A stretch of DNA of 64,000 nt from positions 62,001 to 126,000 of the forward strand of contig NZ_AXAZ01000002.1 of assembly GCF_000473065.1 (NCBI RefSeq), in the 5' to 3' direction. This document shows, piece by piece, positions 49,655-58,681 of this stretch. Source of the DNA: Bradyrhizobium sp. WSM1743 (lineage in GTDB: Bacteria > Pseudomonadota > Alphaproteobacteria > Rhizobiales > Xanthobacteraceae). Each line of letters opens with the position of its first letter. Within the stretch, counting starts at the first letter, position 1. The translations under genes and the position numbers were made by a program. The notes under the pieces were generated by a model, which was not told the DNA's origin, searched no databases, and saw only the letters and a program-made list of their open reading frames with translations.

Positions 49655-50271
49655 GATTCACCCTCCTGCGACAAACCAAACCCCAGACGTAGCGCTCGCA
49701 GCTGCGCGTCGAGGTCGAGATCGACATTGCCAAACTCGCTCCACAAGACACATTGATCCGCGCTCAGCGCCGGATCCGCCTCAATCCTGACCTTCGGCCG
49801 CCCCTCCAGTCCGTCATAGTCCTTGAACTCACTGGCCAGCAGGTCGGCTTTCACTGGGGACACGTGAAGGCAAACTTCCGTATTCTTATATCTTTGTTCG
49901 ATGGCATGACGAACGCCGCGCACCAGCATCTCGCCCGGATCAAACGCGCCAAGCAGATCGCTAAGGATCTCAAGGACCAGCTGCGGCAATTCCCGCTCCA
50001 GAACCGCCTTCCGTTGCGCCAGTTCACAAGTAGCCTGGGCAATCAGCCGCGCCATTTCCTCTGCGCCCGCCTTTGCGCCCTCGGCGCGGCCCCGCGCCCG
50101 TTCCCGCTCATACGCCTGGCGTGCCCAACCGCGAACCCGCTGCAGATGCCTCTCGGCAGCGTCCCGCGCCCGTACGGCATCGTGCCAGATCTCGAGCTGC
50201 GTTGCTGGGATCAGCGGTCCAAGAGGCCGAATCTGCGGGGCCGCGGGCGATGCTGGGGCATCGGCCGTCAT
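49651..50271 (-). CDS. nolV: NolV, type III stator protein (SctL)
   Basis: This 206-residue soluble protein has a helical, Ala/Arg/Glu-rich middle (R-A-R-G-R-A-E-G-A-K-A-G-A-E-E-M) and a C-terminal domain like SctL/FliH (V-R-I-E-A-D-P-A-L-S-A-D-Q-C-V-L-W-S-E-F-G). It holds RhcN to the sorting platform. Both ends overlap neighbours by 4 nt. Confidence 0.9.
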   Translation of the reverse strand: MTADAPASPAAPQIRPLGPLIPATQLEIWHDAVRARDAAERHLQRVRGWARQAYERERARGRAEGAKAGAEEMARLIAQATCELAQRKAVLERELPQLVLEILSDLLGAFDPGEMLVRGVRHAIEQRYKNTEVCLHVSPVKADLLASEFKDYDGLEGRPKVRIEADPALSADQCVLWSEFGNVDLDLDAQLRALRLGFGLSQEGES

Positions 50272-50900
50272 GCCCTCGCAGCCTCTGTGCCCAAATGGGC
50301 CACGACTTGGGAAAGTAGCGGGCCTGCTGCGCTACGGTGTTCAGCAGCAGGATTCTCCGCGGCCGTGCCAATGGGCAAGCGTAGAAGCACGCGGATACGA
50401 TCAAGCGATGAAGCCTCTTCGAGCCAGGCGCCGAGACAAGCATGCCCGTCATATTCGATCTGTCGGGCCAATTGCTCTGGATCGACGATAGGGGTCGTTG
50501 CGACGGCACTGGATAGATGTCGTACTGCAAAAGCATGCGCTTCGGCCCCGATCATCTCGACCAATACCGACAGATCGTGCCTGGAAACCAGCTTGAGGAT
50601 GGAGCGTGCATGCCAGATGCTGCCCGCGAGCAGCGCAGCCCGGCGCGGTTCATGGCCGAGGAGAGGATCTTCGTTCCAGTCGGCGCTGCCCACCTTCACC
50701 TCGCTGCCCAGCAGCAGTTCCGCCAGTCTTGGCTGCAGCCGGGCGCTCTGCTGTAGCCGAACCACTGTGGAAGGCGAAAGCAGCGGGTCAAGAAGCCCAG
50801 CAAAACGACTGGGATCGACCGAGGCAGCAAGCTCGCGCAGCCGATCGGCAGCGAGCGTGAAGGAACGATTGGGTTCGGTGGATGACATCGATGCCGACAT
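50268..50900 (-). CDS. nolU: NolU, type III accessory protein (SctK-like)
   Basis: This 210-residue soluble protein lies between rhcJ and nolV, exactly where nolU sits in rhizobial type III operons. Content fits a SctK-type sorting-platform adaptor (P-R-L-A-E-L-L-L-G, R-R-A-A-L-L-A-G-S-I-W-H-A-R-S-I). Called mainly on synteny and size. Confidence 0.85.
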   Translation of the reverse strand: MSASMSSTEPNRSFTLAADRLRELAASVDPSRFAGLLDPLLSPSTVVRLQQSARLQPRLAELLLGSEVKVGSADWNEDPLLGHEPRRAALLAGSIWHARSILKLVSRHDLSVLVEMIGAEAHAFAVRHLSSAVATTPIVDPEQLARQIEYDGHACLGAWLEEASSLDRIRVLLRLPIGTAAENPAAEHRSAAGPLLSQVVAHLGTEAARA

Positions 50901-50911
50901 GAGCGTCCCGA

Positions 50912-51763
50912 CTATGTCGCATCAACAATCATCTTTTTGCCAGCCGATTGCTCAGCAGGCACACTCGAGCGTCTACCGAACATGCTCAGCTTGCGCGATG
51001 ATTGTCCAAACTGACGCATACGCGGGCCCAGCACTACGTAAGCTACGATGCCGAATACCGCTCCGGCGCCGGCCACAGCAAGGGCAAGTAACGGCATTGA
51101 ACCGGCTCTGGCTGACTGAGCCGCAGCGGCTGGCGGCGCGGCCGACTGCTCGAGCGGAGCGCGCTCGACCGGCACGAAGACGACCGCGACCTTGTCGTAA
51201 GACAGCCCTTCAATGCTGTTTGCGACGAGCATCTTGATCTGCGGCAACAGGGCCGAGAGTTTCGCGTTGGAGCCATGGCGAATGAACACCGAGGCCGAGG
51301 ATGGGGTCGCATCTTGCCGCAGCAAGTCGTTCTTCGGCAGAACGACGTGGACACGTGCTGAAAGGACGCCATCTATATCGCTGATGGTGCGCGACAATTC
51401 TTCGCTTAGAGCGTAAACGTAACGTGCCCGCTCCTCGATCGGTGAGGCAACGAGGCCCGATCCTTTGAACACCTCGCCGAGATTCTTGAAGGATTGGCGC
51501 GGCAGCCCCTCAACATTTAGCAGGTCAATCGAATAGGCGAGCTGCTTTTCCTCGACCTGGATTGAACTGGTTCCGTCTTTGGCGACAACACGGACAGCAT
51601 CAACGCCCTTGCCAAGGAGAAGCGCGAGCATCTCATTGGCCTCGCGCTCCTGAATTTTAGTGTAGAGATCAGCCTTACAGCCGATCAGCGGGAAGAGAAA
51701 GGGCAGAGCAAGACACATGCGAAGACGGCCGCCACAGTTCCCCCTTTTCATCACGCCAGTCAT
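50912..51763 (-). CDS. rhcJ: RhcJ, inner-membrane ring lipoprotein (SctJ)
   Basis: This 283-residue protein has a lipoprotein signal ending L-I-G-C (about 26-29), the SctJ/FliF ring domains (Y-T-K-I-Q-E-R-E-A-N-E-M-L-A-L-L, A-R-V-H-V-V-L-P, S-V-F-I-R-H-G) and a C-terminal transmembrane helix (about 228-248) with a short cytoplasmic tail. It builds the periplasmic inner ring. It begins 8 bp after the nopB stop. Confidence 0.94.
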   Translation of the reverse strand: MTGVMKRGNCGGRLRMCLALPFLFPLIGCKADLYTKIQEREANEMLALLLGKGVDAVRVVAKDGTSSIQVEEKQLAYSIDLLNVEGLPRQSFKNLGEVFKGSGLVASPIEERARYVYALSEELSRTISDIDGVLSARVHVVLPKNDLLRQDATPSSASVFIRHGSNAKLSALLPQIKMLVANSIEGLSYDKVAVVFVPVERAPLEQSAAPPAAAAQSARAGSMPLLALAVAGAGAVFGIVAYVVLGPRMRQFGQSSRKLSMFGRRSSVPAEQSAGKKMIVDAT

Positions 51764-51771
51764 CGACGCAC

Positions 51772-52284
51772 TCAGCCGGCCGCCAGCAGCTTATTTAGCG
51801 ACGAACTGACAGCGCTGGTGCCCTTGGAGACGAGAGAAACCTGAATGACGTCTCTGTATACGTCTCGCAGATTCGTTATCATCGAATCGAAGTCGGCTCC
51901 AACCGGTTTAACAGTCGTATGCGCACCGGCGCTGTCCGTCTGCAAAAGCGGCTGCGTAGCCGGCCCAGGCTGCACGCCAGTCACGGCAGCTGGCGCAATC
52001 GCCGAAGGAATGGCACCGCCGTGGTAAATGCTCGAAAGGGTTTGGAGGATTCGGTCACCCGGCGGATTTGCCAGCACATTCGTGCGCTGGACCTCCAATA
52101 TCGGCGGAGGCGCTGCGGGCCTGCCCGCGAGCGAGGAAGCAGATCCCTGATTGGAAGCTACTTGCGCCAGGGACTGCTCAAAGCGCACCTGCTCGCCAAG
52201 AACTGCCGGCGAGCAGGCATTGGAAAGACAGTCGGCTGAATTGGGAGAGATCGGCGTTGCGCCTAACAACAAGGAATGAGTCAT
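51772..52284 (-). CDS. nopB: NopB, type III pilus/inner-rod protein (SctI-like)
   Basis: This 170-residue secreted protein ends in an amphipathic helix (V-S-K-G-T-S-A-V-S-S-S-L-N-K-L-L), as in inner-rod proteins, preceded by a Pro/Ala-rich region. NopB is secreted and part of the surface pilus in rhizobia. ATG 52284 is chosen because the earlier ATG at 52338 lies inside the tts box. It is the first gene of the core operon, which continues through rhcU. Confidence 0.88.
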   Translation of the reverse strand: MTHSLLLGATPISPNSADCLSNACSPAVLGEQVRFEQSLAQVASNQGSASSLAGRPAAPPPILEVQRTNVLANPPGDRILQTLSSIYHGGAIPSAIAPAAVTGVQPGPATQPLLQTDSAGAHTTVKPVGADFDSMITNLRDVYRDVIQVSLVSKGTSAVSSSLNKLLAAG

Positions 52285-52333
52285 TGTGCTTGTGTGATGA
52301 GACCTCGGCGTTTTGACCGACGAACCGATGAAG

Positions 52334-52367
52334 TTCATAGGCTGGAGAGCTGACGAAAACCTGACGA
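52334..52367 (-). promoter_or_regulatory. tts box of the nopB-rhcU operon
   Basis: On the - strand it reads GTCAGGTTTTCGTCAGCT, then CCTATG. It is about 50 bp before the nopB ATG and should drive the whole secretion operon. rhcC1 diverges on the other side. Confidence 0.88.
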
Positions 52368-52437
52368 AGATCGGGCTGACTGCGTCATCTAAAGATCACG
52401 TTTGGCTTCCAAGCCGGGGTGAAATTCCAACTTCATC

Positions 52438-53154
52438 ATGACCGGAAGGCGTCCAGGAATGCTCGCGCGATCCACCATGGTACAAATTTTGAAAAGCATT
52501 CTTTGTGTCGGCGTTTTCGTCTGTCTCGGAATGATGCGCTCGTTTGGCGCATCCCTTTCACTGCCGTCCGCCTCTTATAGCTACACCGTTCTCGATCAGG
52601 ATCTTTCCGCGGCGCTGCAGGAGTTCGGAAACAATCTCAATATCAGGGTCAATGTCAGCGCCGAGGTCAGGGGCCGGATTCGCGGACGAATGCCGGACCT
52701 GCCGCCACGAGAATTCCTCGACCGTTTGACCGCCCTCTACAATCTTCAGTGGTATTACGACGGGCTGGTCCTTTACATCTCCGCTGCCCAGGAGGCGCAA
52801 AGCCGGTTGATTGTGTTGAACCCGATCAGCTTCGATGCGTTCAAGTCCGCGCTCGACGCGCTCAACATCTCTGATGAGCGCTATATCGTGAAACCGGCTC
52901 CGGGAGAGGGCCTCATCCTTGCTTCTGGCCCACCCCGTTTTGTTGCGCTGGTGGACCAGACCCTTAAGGGCCTAATGGCGGAGGCGCAGGCCCGGCGCAA
53001 TCCCGTCGCGGTCGAAAAGCCACAGCGTGAGTCGGTTTTGATGTTGTTTCGCGGCTCTTCGAGCACGGTCTTTCGGGACGGGCGGCCGGAAGGTTCTCTC
53101 GAAACGCCACACCAGGAGGGCATTTCGCGCGAAGCCGGTCCAGGCCAGAAGTGA
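52438..53154 (+). CDS. rhcC1: RhcC1, N-terminal secretin-ring component
   Basis: This 238-residue protein has an N-terminal export signal (I-L-C-V-G-V-F-V-C-L-G-M-M). Secretin N0-type (Y-S-Y-T-V-L-D-Q-D-L-S-A-A-L-Q-E-F-G) and N1-type domains follow, but no secretin beta-barrel. Rhizobial type III systems split the outer ring into RhcC1 and RhcC2; the barrel part is about 20 kb away at 31334-32743. It is divergent from nopB across the tts-box region. The exact start (52438 or the ATG at 52459) is open. Confidence 0.9.
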   Translation: MTGRRPGMLARSTMVQILKSILCVGVFVCLGMMRSFGASLSLPSASYSYTVLDQDLSAALQEFGNNLNIRVNVSAEVRGRIRGRMPDLPPREFLDRLTALYNLQWYYDGLVLYISAAQEAQSRLIVLNPISFDAFKSALDALNISDERYIVKPAPGEGLILASGPPRFVALVDQTLKGLMAEAQARRNPVAVEKPQRESVLMLFRGSSSTVFRDGRPEGSLETPHQEGISREAGPGQK

Positions 53155-53220
53155 TGGTCGAAGATGCGAACCGCTTCGAGCGAAGTCGGTCCATCCGGCG
53201 TCAGCCTATATTCATCCGAT

Positions 53221-53255
53221 TCGTCAGCTTCTCGAAAGCTAAGGTCCCCAGCATG
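53221..53255 (+). promoter_or_regulatory. Orphan tts box downstream of rhcC1
   Basis: GTCAGCTTCTCGAAAGCT followed by CCCCAGCATGAG is one of the best tts boxes in the window. It points right, but the next + strand frames (53253-53465, 53281-53640) are not recognised, and beyond lies the 3' end of a - strand exporter gene. The target has probably been lost or is a very short gene. The rest of 53155-53634 holds no other supported gene. Confidence 0.8.
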
Positions 53256-53634
53256 AGCCTGCGAGGTCTGGACGGCTGCCTTGTTTGTGGCAGCCACCGT
53301 GCCGAACACCACCTGCTCGCGGCCGCTGCTGCGCGCCACCACCACCCCAAACGAGATGGCAGAGGCTCGCCAGGGTCACACCAAGCCGCCGCGTACCCGC
53401 GCATCCTGCGGCAGCGTCCGCCGTGCCTCCGTAATCCCGCTGCCGTCGCCGCGGACCTCGCTTAAGCGGAACGGCCGGCCCGGCTCAACAACCTGTCTGC
53501 GAGCCACGTCCGGAAGAACTCTTCATGCGCCTTTGCATCAACGCTCACGCGCGCCCCGTCACCAGATTGCAAAAGCGATGTGGGACTATCAGGCCATGCT
53601 CATGTCCCTCCAGTACGGCCAAATGGCACTAGGG

Positions 53635-55467
53635 CTACGGAGATGCGGCCAGCCATGTTTTAGGCTGGCCTCCCGCCGAGAGCGGACCGAACTCGACGGC
53701 CTGCCGCTCGAACAAACTGCGATAGATGCCGCCGGGTTGCACGATCAGTGCCGGATGCGTGCCCTGCTCGACTATCTCGCCGCGATCGAACACCAGGATG
53801 CGGTCGAGGCCGCGCACCGTCGACAGGCGGTGCGCGATTACGATCGAGGTGCGGTCCTTCATCAGCCGTTCCATCGCCTCTTGGATCAGCGCTTCCGATT
53901 CCGAATCCAAGCTCGACGTCGCCTCGTCCAGGATCAACACTGGCGCATCGGCAAGGAACGCGCGCGCCAGCGCAACGCGCTGCCGCTCGCCGCCCGACAG
54001 ATTTACGCCGCGCTCACCCACCAGTGTGCCGTAGCCCTTCGGCGATCGCATGATGAAGTCATGCGCATTGGCGAGCCTCGCTGCCTGTTTGATCGCCGCC
54101 ATGCTGGCGCCGGGTCGGCCATAGGCGATGTTTTCAGCCAGCGAGCGGTGAAACAGGATCGGCTCCTGCTCCACGATCACGATCTGGCTGCGCAACGATT
54201 GCTGCGTGGCCAGCGCGATGTCCTGCCCGTCGATCAGGATCCGTCCGCCGGAGACGTCGTAGAGCCGCTGAAGCAGCTTGACGAACGTGGTCTTGCCGGA
54301 GCCGGAGCGCCCGACCAGACCGATCCGCTCGCCGGCGCGGATGTTGATCGATAATCCGTCGTAGAGCGGCACGCGATCGCCGCCATAGAGGAAGGTGACG
54401 TCCTCGAACGTGATTCTCCCACCGTGAATGTCGATCGGCTTGGCGTCGGGGGCATCGACAACGCCGATCGGCTCGCCATAGATGGTAACCAGTTCCTCCA
54501 TATCGTTCACCGAGCGCTGCAGATTGTTGATGTGCATCCCGACGTCACGCAAATAGGCGTGGATGATGTAATAGCTTGTCAACACATAGGCGACCTCGCC
54601 CGGAGAGGTGCGCCCCGCTATCCACAGCAGGATGGCGCCGCCGATCACCGAAGCACGAAAGCACAAGAGCATCACGAGCTGCACCGTACTCGTGCCGTTG
54701 GACCGCAGCCAGGTGCGCTGCACCCGCGCCCGCCAGCGTCTGACGACACCGTCAAGCCGCGCATCCTCACGCGCCTCAGCACCGAAGGATTTCACCACAG
54801 TATTGCAAGTGAGCGCGTCCGCTAGCGTGCCGCTGACTTTGCTGTCCCAAGCGTTGGAGACGCGCGCCGCCGGCGCGATGTAGCCGATCGTGAATGCCGT
54901 CGTGATGGCGACATAGATCACTGCGCCGAGGCCGATCACGGCGCCGAGCTCGGGCCAATGCAGGCCGAGCAGGATCGTTGAGCCCACGAGCACCGCGAGC
55001 GACGGCAACAATGCCATCAGGATCGTATTGTTGAGCAGGTCGAGCGCCCACATGCCGCGGGTGATCTTGCGCACGGTCGAGCCGGCGAACGAGTTAGCGT
55101 GCCAGTCGGTTGAGAAGCGCTGCACGCGCATGAAGGCCCCGCAGGCCACATCCGACATGGTCTTCAGCGTGAACGGCACGATCGCCTGCAAGCCCGTAAA
55201 CCGCAATATAATTGAGAGCAGACCAAGCGCGAGGGTACCAGCGAGCGCAATCAGTGCCGCATGTCGCGCAGCTTGGTCGGAGGGGCCCGACGTCAATGCA
55301 TCCACCAGACGGCCGGAATAGACCGGCATGAACAGGTCGGCGACCGTCGCACCTAAGAAGCCGACGAGGATAATCGTGGCACGAACTGGCTGCTTCAGCC
55401 AGTGCTCTAACGCAAACGGGAGAACCAAGCCGATTGCGGCGGGTCGTTTGTCATCTTGACTGGTCAT
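53635..55467 (-). CDS. ABC exporter (fused membrane and ATPase domains)
   Basis: This 610-residue ABC-B-type half exporter has about six helices across residues 25-330, Walker A G-R-S-G-S-G-K-T-T, signature N-L-S-G-G-E-R-Q-R-V-A-L-A-R and Walker B V-L-I-L-D-E-A-T-S-S-L-D. It works as a homodimer exporting lipids, drugs or peptides; the substrate is not evident. ATG 55467 starts the protein M-T-S-Q-D-D; the open frame upstream has no membrane character. It lies downstream of the TlpA-like unit on the same strand with a 270-bp gap. Confidence 0.9.
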   Translation of the reverse strand: MTSQDDKRPAAIGLVLPFALEHWLKQPVRATIILVGFLGATVADLFMPVYSGRLVDALTSGPSDQAARHAALIALAGTLALGLLSIILRFTGLQAIVPFTLKTMSDVACGAFMRVQRFSTDWHANSFAGSTVRKITRGMWALDLLNNTILMALLPSLAVLVGSTILLGLHWPELGAVIGLGAVIYVAITTAFTIGYIAPAARVSNAWDSKVSGTLADALTCNTVVKSFGAEAREDARLDGVVRRWRARVQRTWLRSNGTSTVQLVMLLCFRASVIGGAILLWIAGRTSPGEVAYVLTSYYIIHAYLRDVGMHINNLQRSVNDMEELVTIYGEPIGVVDAPDAKPIDIHGGRITFEDVTFLYGGDRVPLYDGLSINIRAGERIGLVGRSGSGKTTFVKLLQRLYDVSGGRILIDGQDIALATQQSLRSQIVIVEQEPILFHRSLAENIAYGRPGASMAAIKQAARLANAHDFIMRSPKGYGTLVGERGVNLSGGERQRVALARAFLADAPVLILDEATSSLDSESEALIQEAMERLMKDRTSIVIAHRLSTVRGLDRILVFDRGEIVEQGTHPALIVQPGGIYRSLFERQAVEFGPLSAGGQPKTWLAASP

Positions 55468-55740
55468 GGCGCTATGGGGTTGTGGCACACGCGGTGTAAA
55501 AGCCGTTCGATCCAGACCCGATGTGCCCAATGCTTGGCGCGCCGTGCGAGGGATGCGATAAATGCCCGGGGTCCGGGGCTGCGGCCGAAATGTTCTTACC
55601 CATTTCACCCACTCTTCGCGTAAACGCTTAGCTGAAGCGCCTCACGCTTTGCGAGCTCCTCGGGCTGAGAGCATCGATGTGAGATATCGGCCAGCCTTGC
55701 GCGATCCGAGCTTGCGTGAGCCAGGTAGGCGGGATCGGCG

Positions 55741-55929
55741 TCACTCATCTTGGCCCGTCTGCAGAAGCGTGGGGATGTCCAAGTCGCTCCGGCCGGCGAT
55801 GGCTGTACGCAAAGGTGCATTTTGATGAAGGAACTTTTCAGCATATGACCGCCAGAGACTTTGCGTTATGGGATCGCGGCGCGACTTCACCTGGAAGATC
55901 ACCTCGCCGTCGATCCGGATGGAGGTCAT
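55741..55929 (-). CDS. Small coupled ORF 2 (62 aa)
   Basis: This frame, M-T-S-I-R-I-D-G-E-V-I-F-Q-V-K-S-R-R-D-P, starts at an ATGA overlap with the stop of the 43-residue ORF before it. The product is soluble, mixed charge and unrecognised. It could also be the C-terminal half of one gene split by a frameshift near 55960. Between it and the exporter (55468-55740) nothing else is supported. Confidence 0.4.
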   Translation of the reverse strand: MTSIRIDGEVIFQVKSRRDPITQSLWRSYAEKFLHQNAPLRTAIAGRSDLDIPTLLQTGQDE

Positions 55930-56057
55930 AGCAATCCGACCTTCCAACGTGCCACAAACGATCCACCGCCGTGCTCGCTGATCGTTAATTGGCAATGGCC
56001 CATCGGATAAATGGACGAATTAACCAGCGAGCAGCTCAGATCGTTATTCTTTTTCAT
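55926..56057 (-). CDS. Small coupled ORF 1 (43 aa)
   Basis: ATG 56057 overlaps the TlpA-like gene's TGA (ATGA) and has the very strong site GGAGGAGAGAAG directly upstream. The peptide (M-K-K-N-N-D-L-S-C-S-L-V-N-S-S-I-Y-P-M-G) has two cysteines and is unrecognised. The overlap at both ends argues for translation, or for a single gene with a later frameshift. Confidence 0.45.
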   Translation of the reverse strand: MKKNNDLSCSLVNSSIYPMGHCQLTISEHGGGSFVARWKVGLL

Positions 56058-57196
56058 CTTCTCTCCTCCGGCGCTTGCGCTTTGGTACTCTGCGAAACTC
56101 CGGGTTGCGGAGTCGCACAAAGAGACCCATAGCAAGCCTTCTGACCCTTGTAGTTGGCCAGCGTTTGGATCAATTCCGGCATAACCTCCTGTTTCAGGTT
56201 GTCCGGGATAGGTGCTGGGCCGTCCAGCGACTTCAGCGTCACCTCGATCAACTCGATCGCGCGATCCTTGTTGCCGCTCTCGTAATAGTACTGGGCGACC
56301 GCCGGATAGGACACGAACTTAGGGGCCTCGCCGCGTTGCGGAGGATTTACTGCAAGAATGTGTTCGGATAACTCATTGCCCATCGCAAAGCGCTCGGCCC
56401 GCGGCAAATGAGAGTTGTCATTCGCCGGATCAAAGAGTTGGTGCATCGCCTGCGCCATCCAAGCCGCGGATTTTTTGTTGATCGCGTCACGAACCAATTG
56501 GCGCATCACCGGCAGGCCGGCCTGCAAGTCGCGCATTTTGTGAAGCAACAGATCCGCATGGAGCACGCGGAAGGTCAAGTCATCCGGCAGAACAGCGACG
56601 GCTTCCTCGACCACCGAAAGCGCCTTCGCCCAATCCTGCGCCTTTACCGCCGGCGTCAGTTTGGCGAAGATCGGCATTGTGCGTTCGCCGTTGGCGATCC
56701 GCTCTGCATCGGCGGCTTTCGCCTCATCGCTGATGCACCAGCTGCCGGTCAGAATCTTCGGCAAGACGTCTTCGAGTTGCGTCGGGGAACCGATAAAGGC
56801 GATGTGGCCATCGCGGTCGACGACGAACGAGGTGGGAATCCCAACAGAAAAGCTGGACTCCATCCAAAGCTTGTTCATTTCGCGTGTGTAGTCGAACCCG
56901 ACCCGATAGTTGAGATTCGGCAACTTTTCTGTTAACCATGCGTCCAACTTGCTTCGGGCCTCTTCCGCTGTTTGAGCGCGCTCACTAGCTGCTATTCCGA
57001 GGACCTCAACTCCGCTATCTCTGTATTTCTCTTGCAGCTGTACCAGACCGGAGACCGCCGCCACACACGGTGCGCACCAAGTTGCCCAAAATTCGACGAT
57101 GTACACTTTCCCGGGCTGGAAGCTCGTGAGGGACTGACCACGCAGCCAGTTCTCCACCTTGATCGGGGGAGCCGGGGATTCTAAGCCCAGCGCCAT
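56054..57196 (-). CDS. TlpA-like thioredoxin-fold protein with helical C-terminal extension
   Basis: This protein of about 380 residues has a thioredoxin domain with active site W-A-T-W-C-A-P-C (about 36-43) and the cis-Pro loop G-I-P-T-S-F-V-V-D-R-D-G (about 116-127), as in TlpA/ResA. A TPR-like helical region of about 200 residues follows (A-L-S-V-V-E-E-A-V-A-V-L-P, A-V-A-Q-Y-Y-Y-E-S-G-N-K-D-R-A-I-E-L). No signal peptide is visible at the chosen start, which is unusual for TlpA proteins and suggests a cytoplasmic place. ATG 57196 has GGAGAG 4-6 nt upstream. Two tiny ORFs follow with ATGA overlaps. Confidence 0.82.
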   Translation of the reverse strand: MALGLESPAPPIKVENWLRGQSLTSFQPGKVYIVEFWATWCAPCVAAVSGLVQLQEKYRDSGVEVLGIAASERAQTAEEARSKLDAWLTEKLPNLNYRVGFDYTREMNKLWMESSFSVGIPTSFVVDRDGHIAFIGSPTQLEDVLPKILTGSWCISDEAKAADAERIANGERTMPIFAKLTPAVKAQDWAKALSVVEEAVAVLPDDLTFRVLHADLLLHKMRDLQAGLPVMRQLVRDAINKKSAAWMAQAMHQLFDPANDNSHLPRAERFAMGNELSEHILAVNPPQRGEAPKFVSYPAVAQYYYESGNKDRAIELIEVTLKSLDGPAPIPDNLKQEVMPELIQTLANYKGQKACYGSLCATPQPGVSQSTKAQAPEERR

Positions 57197-57742
57197 GTTA
57201 CTCTCCAAAGTTATTGTCGTAGGCTGCGCGACGTTTTGTGCTACCGATCTCCGATGTCGACCGCGACCGAGAGGGGTAGTGCTTTGGTGTAGACGGGCTG
57301 CCGAACGAGATCCGTAGCGAATGTCGGTGTCGCCGCGCTAAGCGCGACGACACACAAAGTCACAGAGAACAAGCTCGTCCTCTCACAAGCGGGCCACATC
57401 GGTTCAAGGAAGGAGAGCATCGCTCGAGTCGCGTCTGGGTGTGCTCAGCACTTTCAGTACTGCTGCACCTTACTAGCAACGTCCGTGCCAGCATCGTCTG
57501 CGCGCATTAAGTGCCTAATTGCGCACGAATAGCTCAACGACACTTCACGGCGACCAGTGTTTTGAACCCGACGGGCTTTGTGCCGCTGTCGGAATTTGAA
57601 CAAGAATTGCGCACTTCGCGCCGCCAGAAAACTGATCTGATGCTGTGAGTCGCCGAACGGAAACTTGGTAATCCCTGTCCGCTAAGTTAGAGTTCTTGAT
57701 CAGCGCCGAACGGACTGTCGCAGGGGAGCGGCTCCTGACCTA
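57197..57742. other. Intergenic region
   Basis: No gene is seen. An imperfect hairpin (GTGTCG...CGACAC around GCGCTAAGCGC, about 57329-57356) lies in the leader of the TlpA-like gene. Confidence 0.4.
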
Positions 57743-58681
57743 TTACGGCTCAAGCGCGACCTGCAAGCCCTCGGCCCCTTCAACATGGACGTAACGCGGC
57801 CCAATCGGCCGCCCCCTGCCGCTGGCGACGGTGACAATGCTTTGCAGAGGAGTGGCGCGCGCGTCCGCCTCAGGACGGGACAACATCAGATCGGCGTGAA
57901 ATAGCCCTTCTGATTCAAGACCGGTAGCATCAAGGCCAAGAGCCGCCAAGCTGGCCAAACACCCTTCAAACTCTTCAGCATCGCGAAAGCGACGCTGGAC
58001 AAAGGTCGCGCCGGAAAGACGTTCTGTCACAAGGCCACGACTGGCGAACGTCGAGGCAAAAGACTCAAATGGAAACATGCGCAGCACGAAGGAGATGATC
58101 CATGGGCATTTGTGTGTCGCATCGAGAATTTTGCTGAACGTCTTCTCCGTGATGTAGCCGATGCACCCCGTCGACATGACAACATCCACAGAGCGGAGAA
58201 TGTGCGCGCTGTCTGTCCATAGCGGCTCCTGTTCAAGGTCAGCGACAATGCCCTGCTCCAGCAGACCGACATTTGTTGCGTAGCTGATTGCCGGTGCCGA
58301 GACGTCGAGGCCGATAAACCGCGCCAAACCGACATCAGGCCAAGCTGCATAAAAATGGCGATCAAGACGCACCAGTGTCTCAGAACTAATCGCCCTCATT
58401 TCGCGCCGAGCGTAGCGGTGACGCAGGCCCCCGAAGGTCAGGGGAAAGCGATGCACCGCCGCGTTGATGCCGTATGAACAGCCGACGTCAAGCACGACCG
58501 GCTTAAGGCCGGTTGCCGAAGCTTTCGCTGCTAGAATTTGCCGCACCACCGGCTCAGCCACGTCAGGGATCATATAATCCAAGCCTCCGAGAACAGTGAA
58601 GTATGCCCTCGGATCATCCAAAGCATAAATATCGTCGAAGATAGCCTTAGACCGATTGATCCGCGAAAAATCTGTTCGCAC
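57743..58681 (-). CDS. SAM-dependent methyltransferase-like protein
   Basis: This 312-residue protein has a Rossmann motif I V-V-L-D-V-G-C-S-Y-G-I-N (about 62-73) and a later acidic strand R-F-I-G-L-D-V-S-A-P (about 121-130), as in class I methyltransferases. M-S-T-G-C-I-G-Y-I-T-E-K follows. The substrate is unknown; the N-terminal D-D-I-Y-A-L-D-D-P-R-A-Y-F-T stretch resembles small-molecule methyltransferases. GTG 58681 has GGAG about 10 nt upstream. It is same-strand with, but 540 bp from, the TlpA-like gene. Confidence 0.75.
   Translation of the reverse strand: MRTDFSRINRSKAIFDDIYALDDPRAYFTVLGGLDYMIPDVAEPVVRQILAAKASATGLKPVVLDVGCSYGINAAVHRFPLTFGGLRHRYARREMRAISSETLVRLDRHFYAAWPDVGLARFIGLDVSAPAISYATNVGLLEQGIVADLEQEPLWTDSAHILRSVDVVMSTGCIGYITEKTFSKILDATHKCPWIISFVLRMFPFESFASTFASRGLVTERLSGATFVQRRFRDAEEFEGCLASLAALGLDATGLESEGLFHADLMLSRPEADARATPLQSIVTVASGRGRPIGPRYVHVEGAEGLQVALEP

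Noticed and set aside
49753..51237. 494-residue + strand ORF opposite nolV, nolU and rhcJ
   Set aside because: Long only because of high G/C content; the opposite strand carries three syntenic, motif-bearing type III genes.
53281..54354. 357-residue + strand ORF after the orphan tts box as its effector
   Set aside because: From 53635 on it is antisense to the ABC exporter, and its composition is that of a shadow frame.
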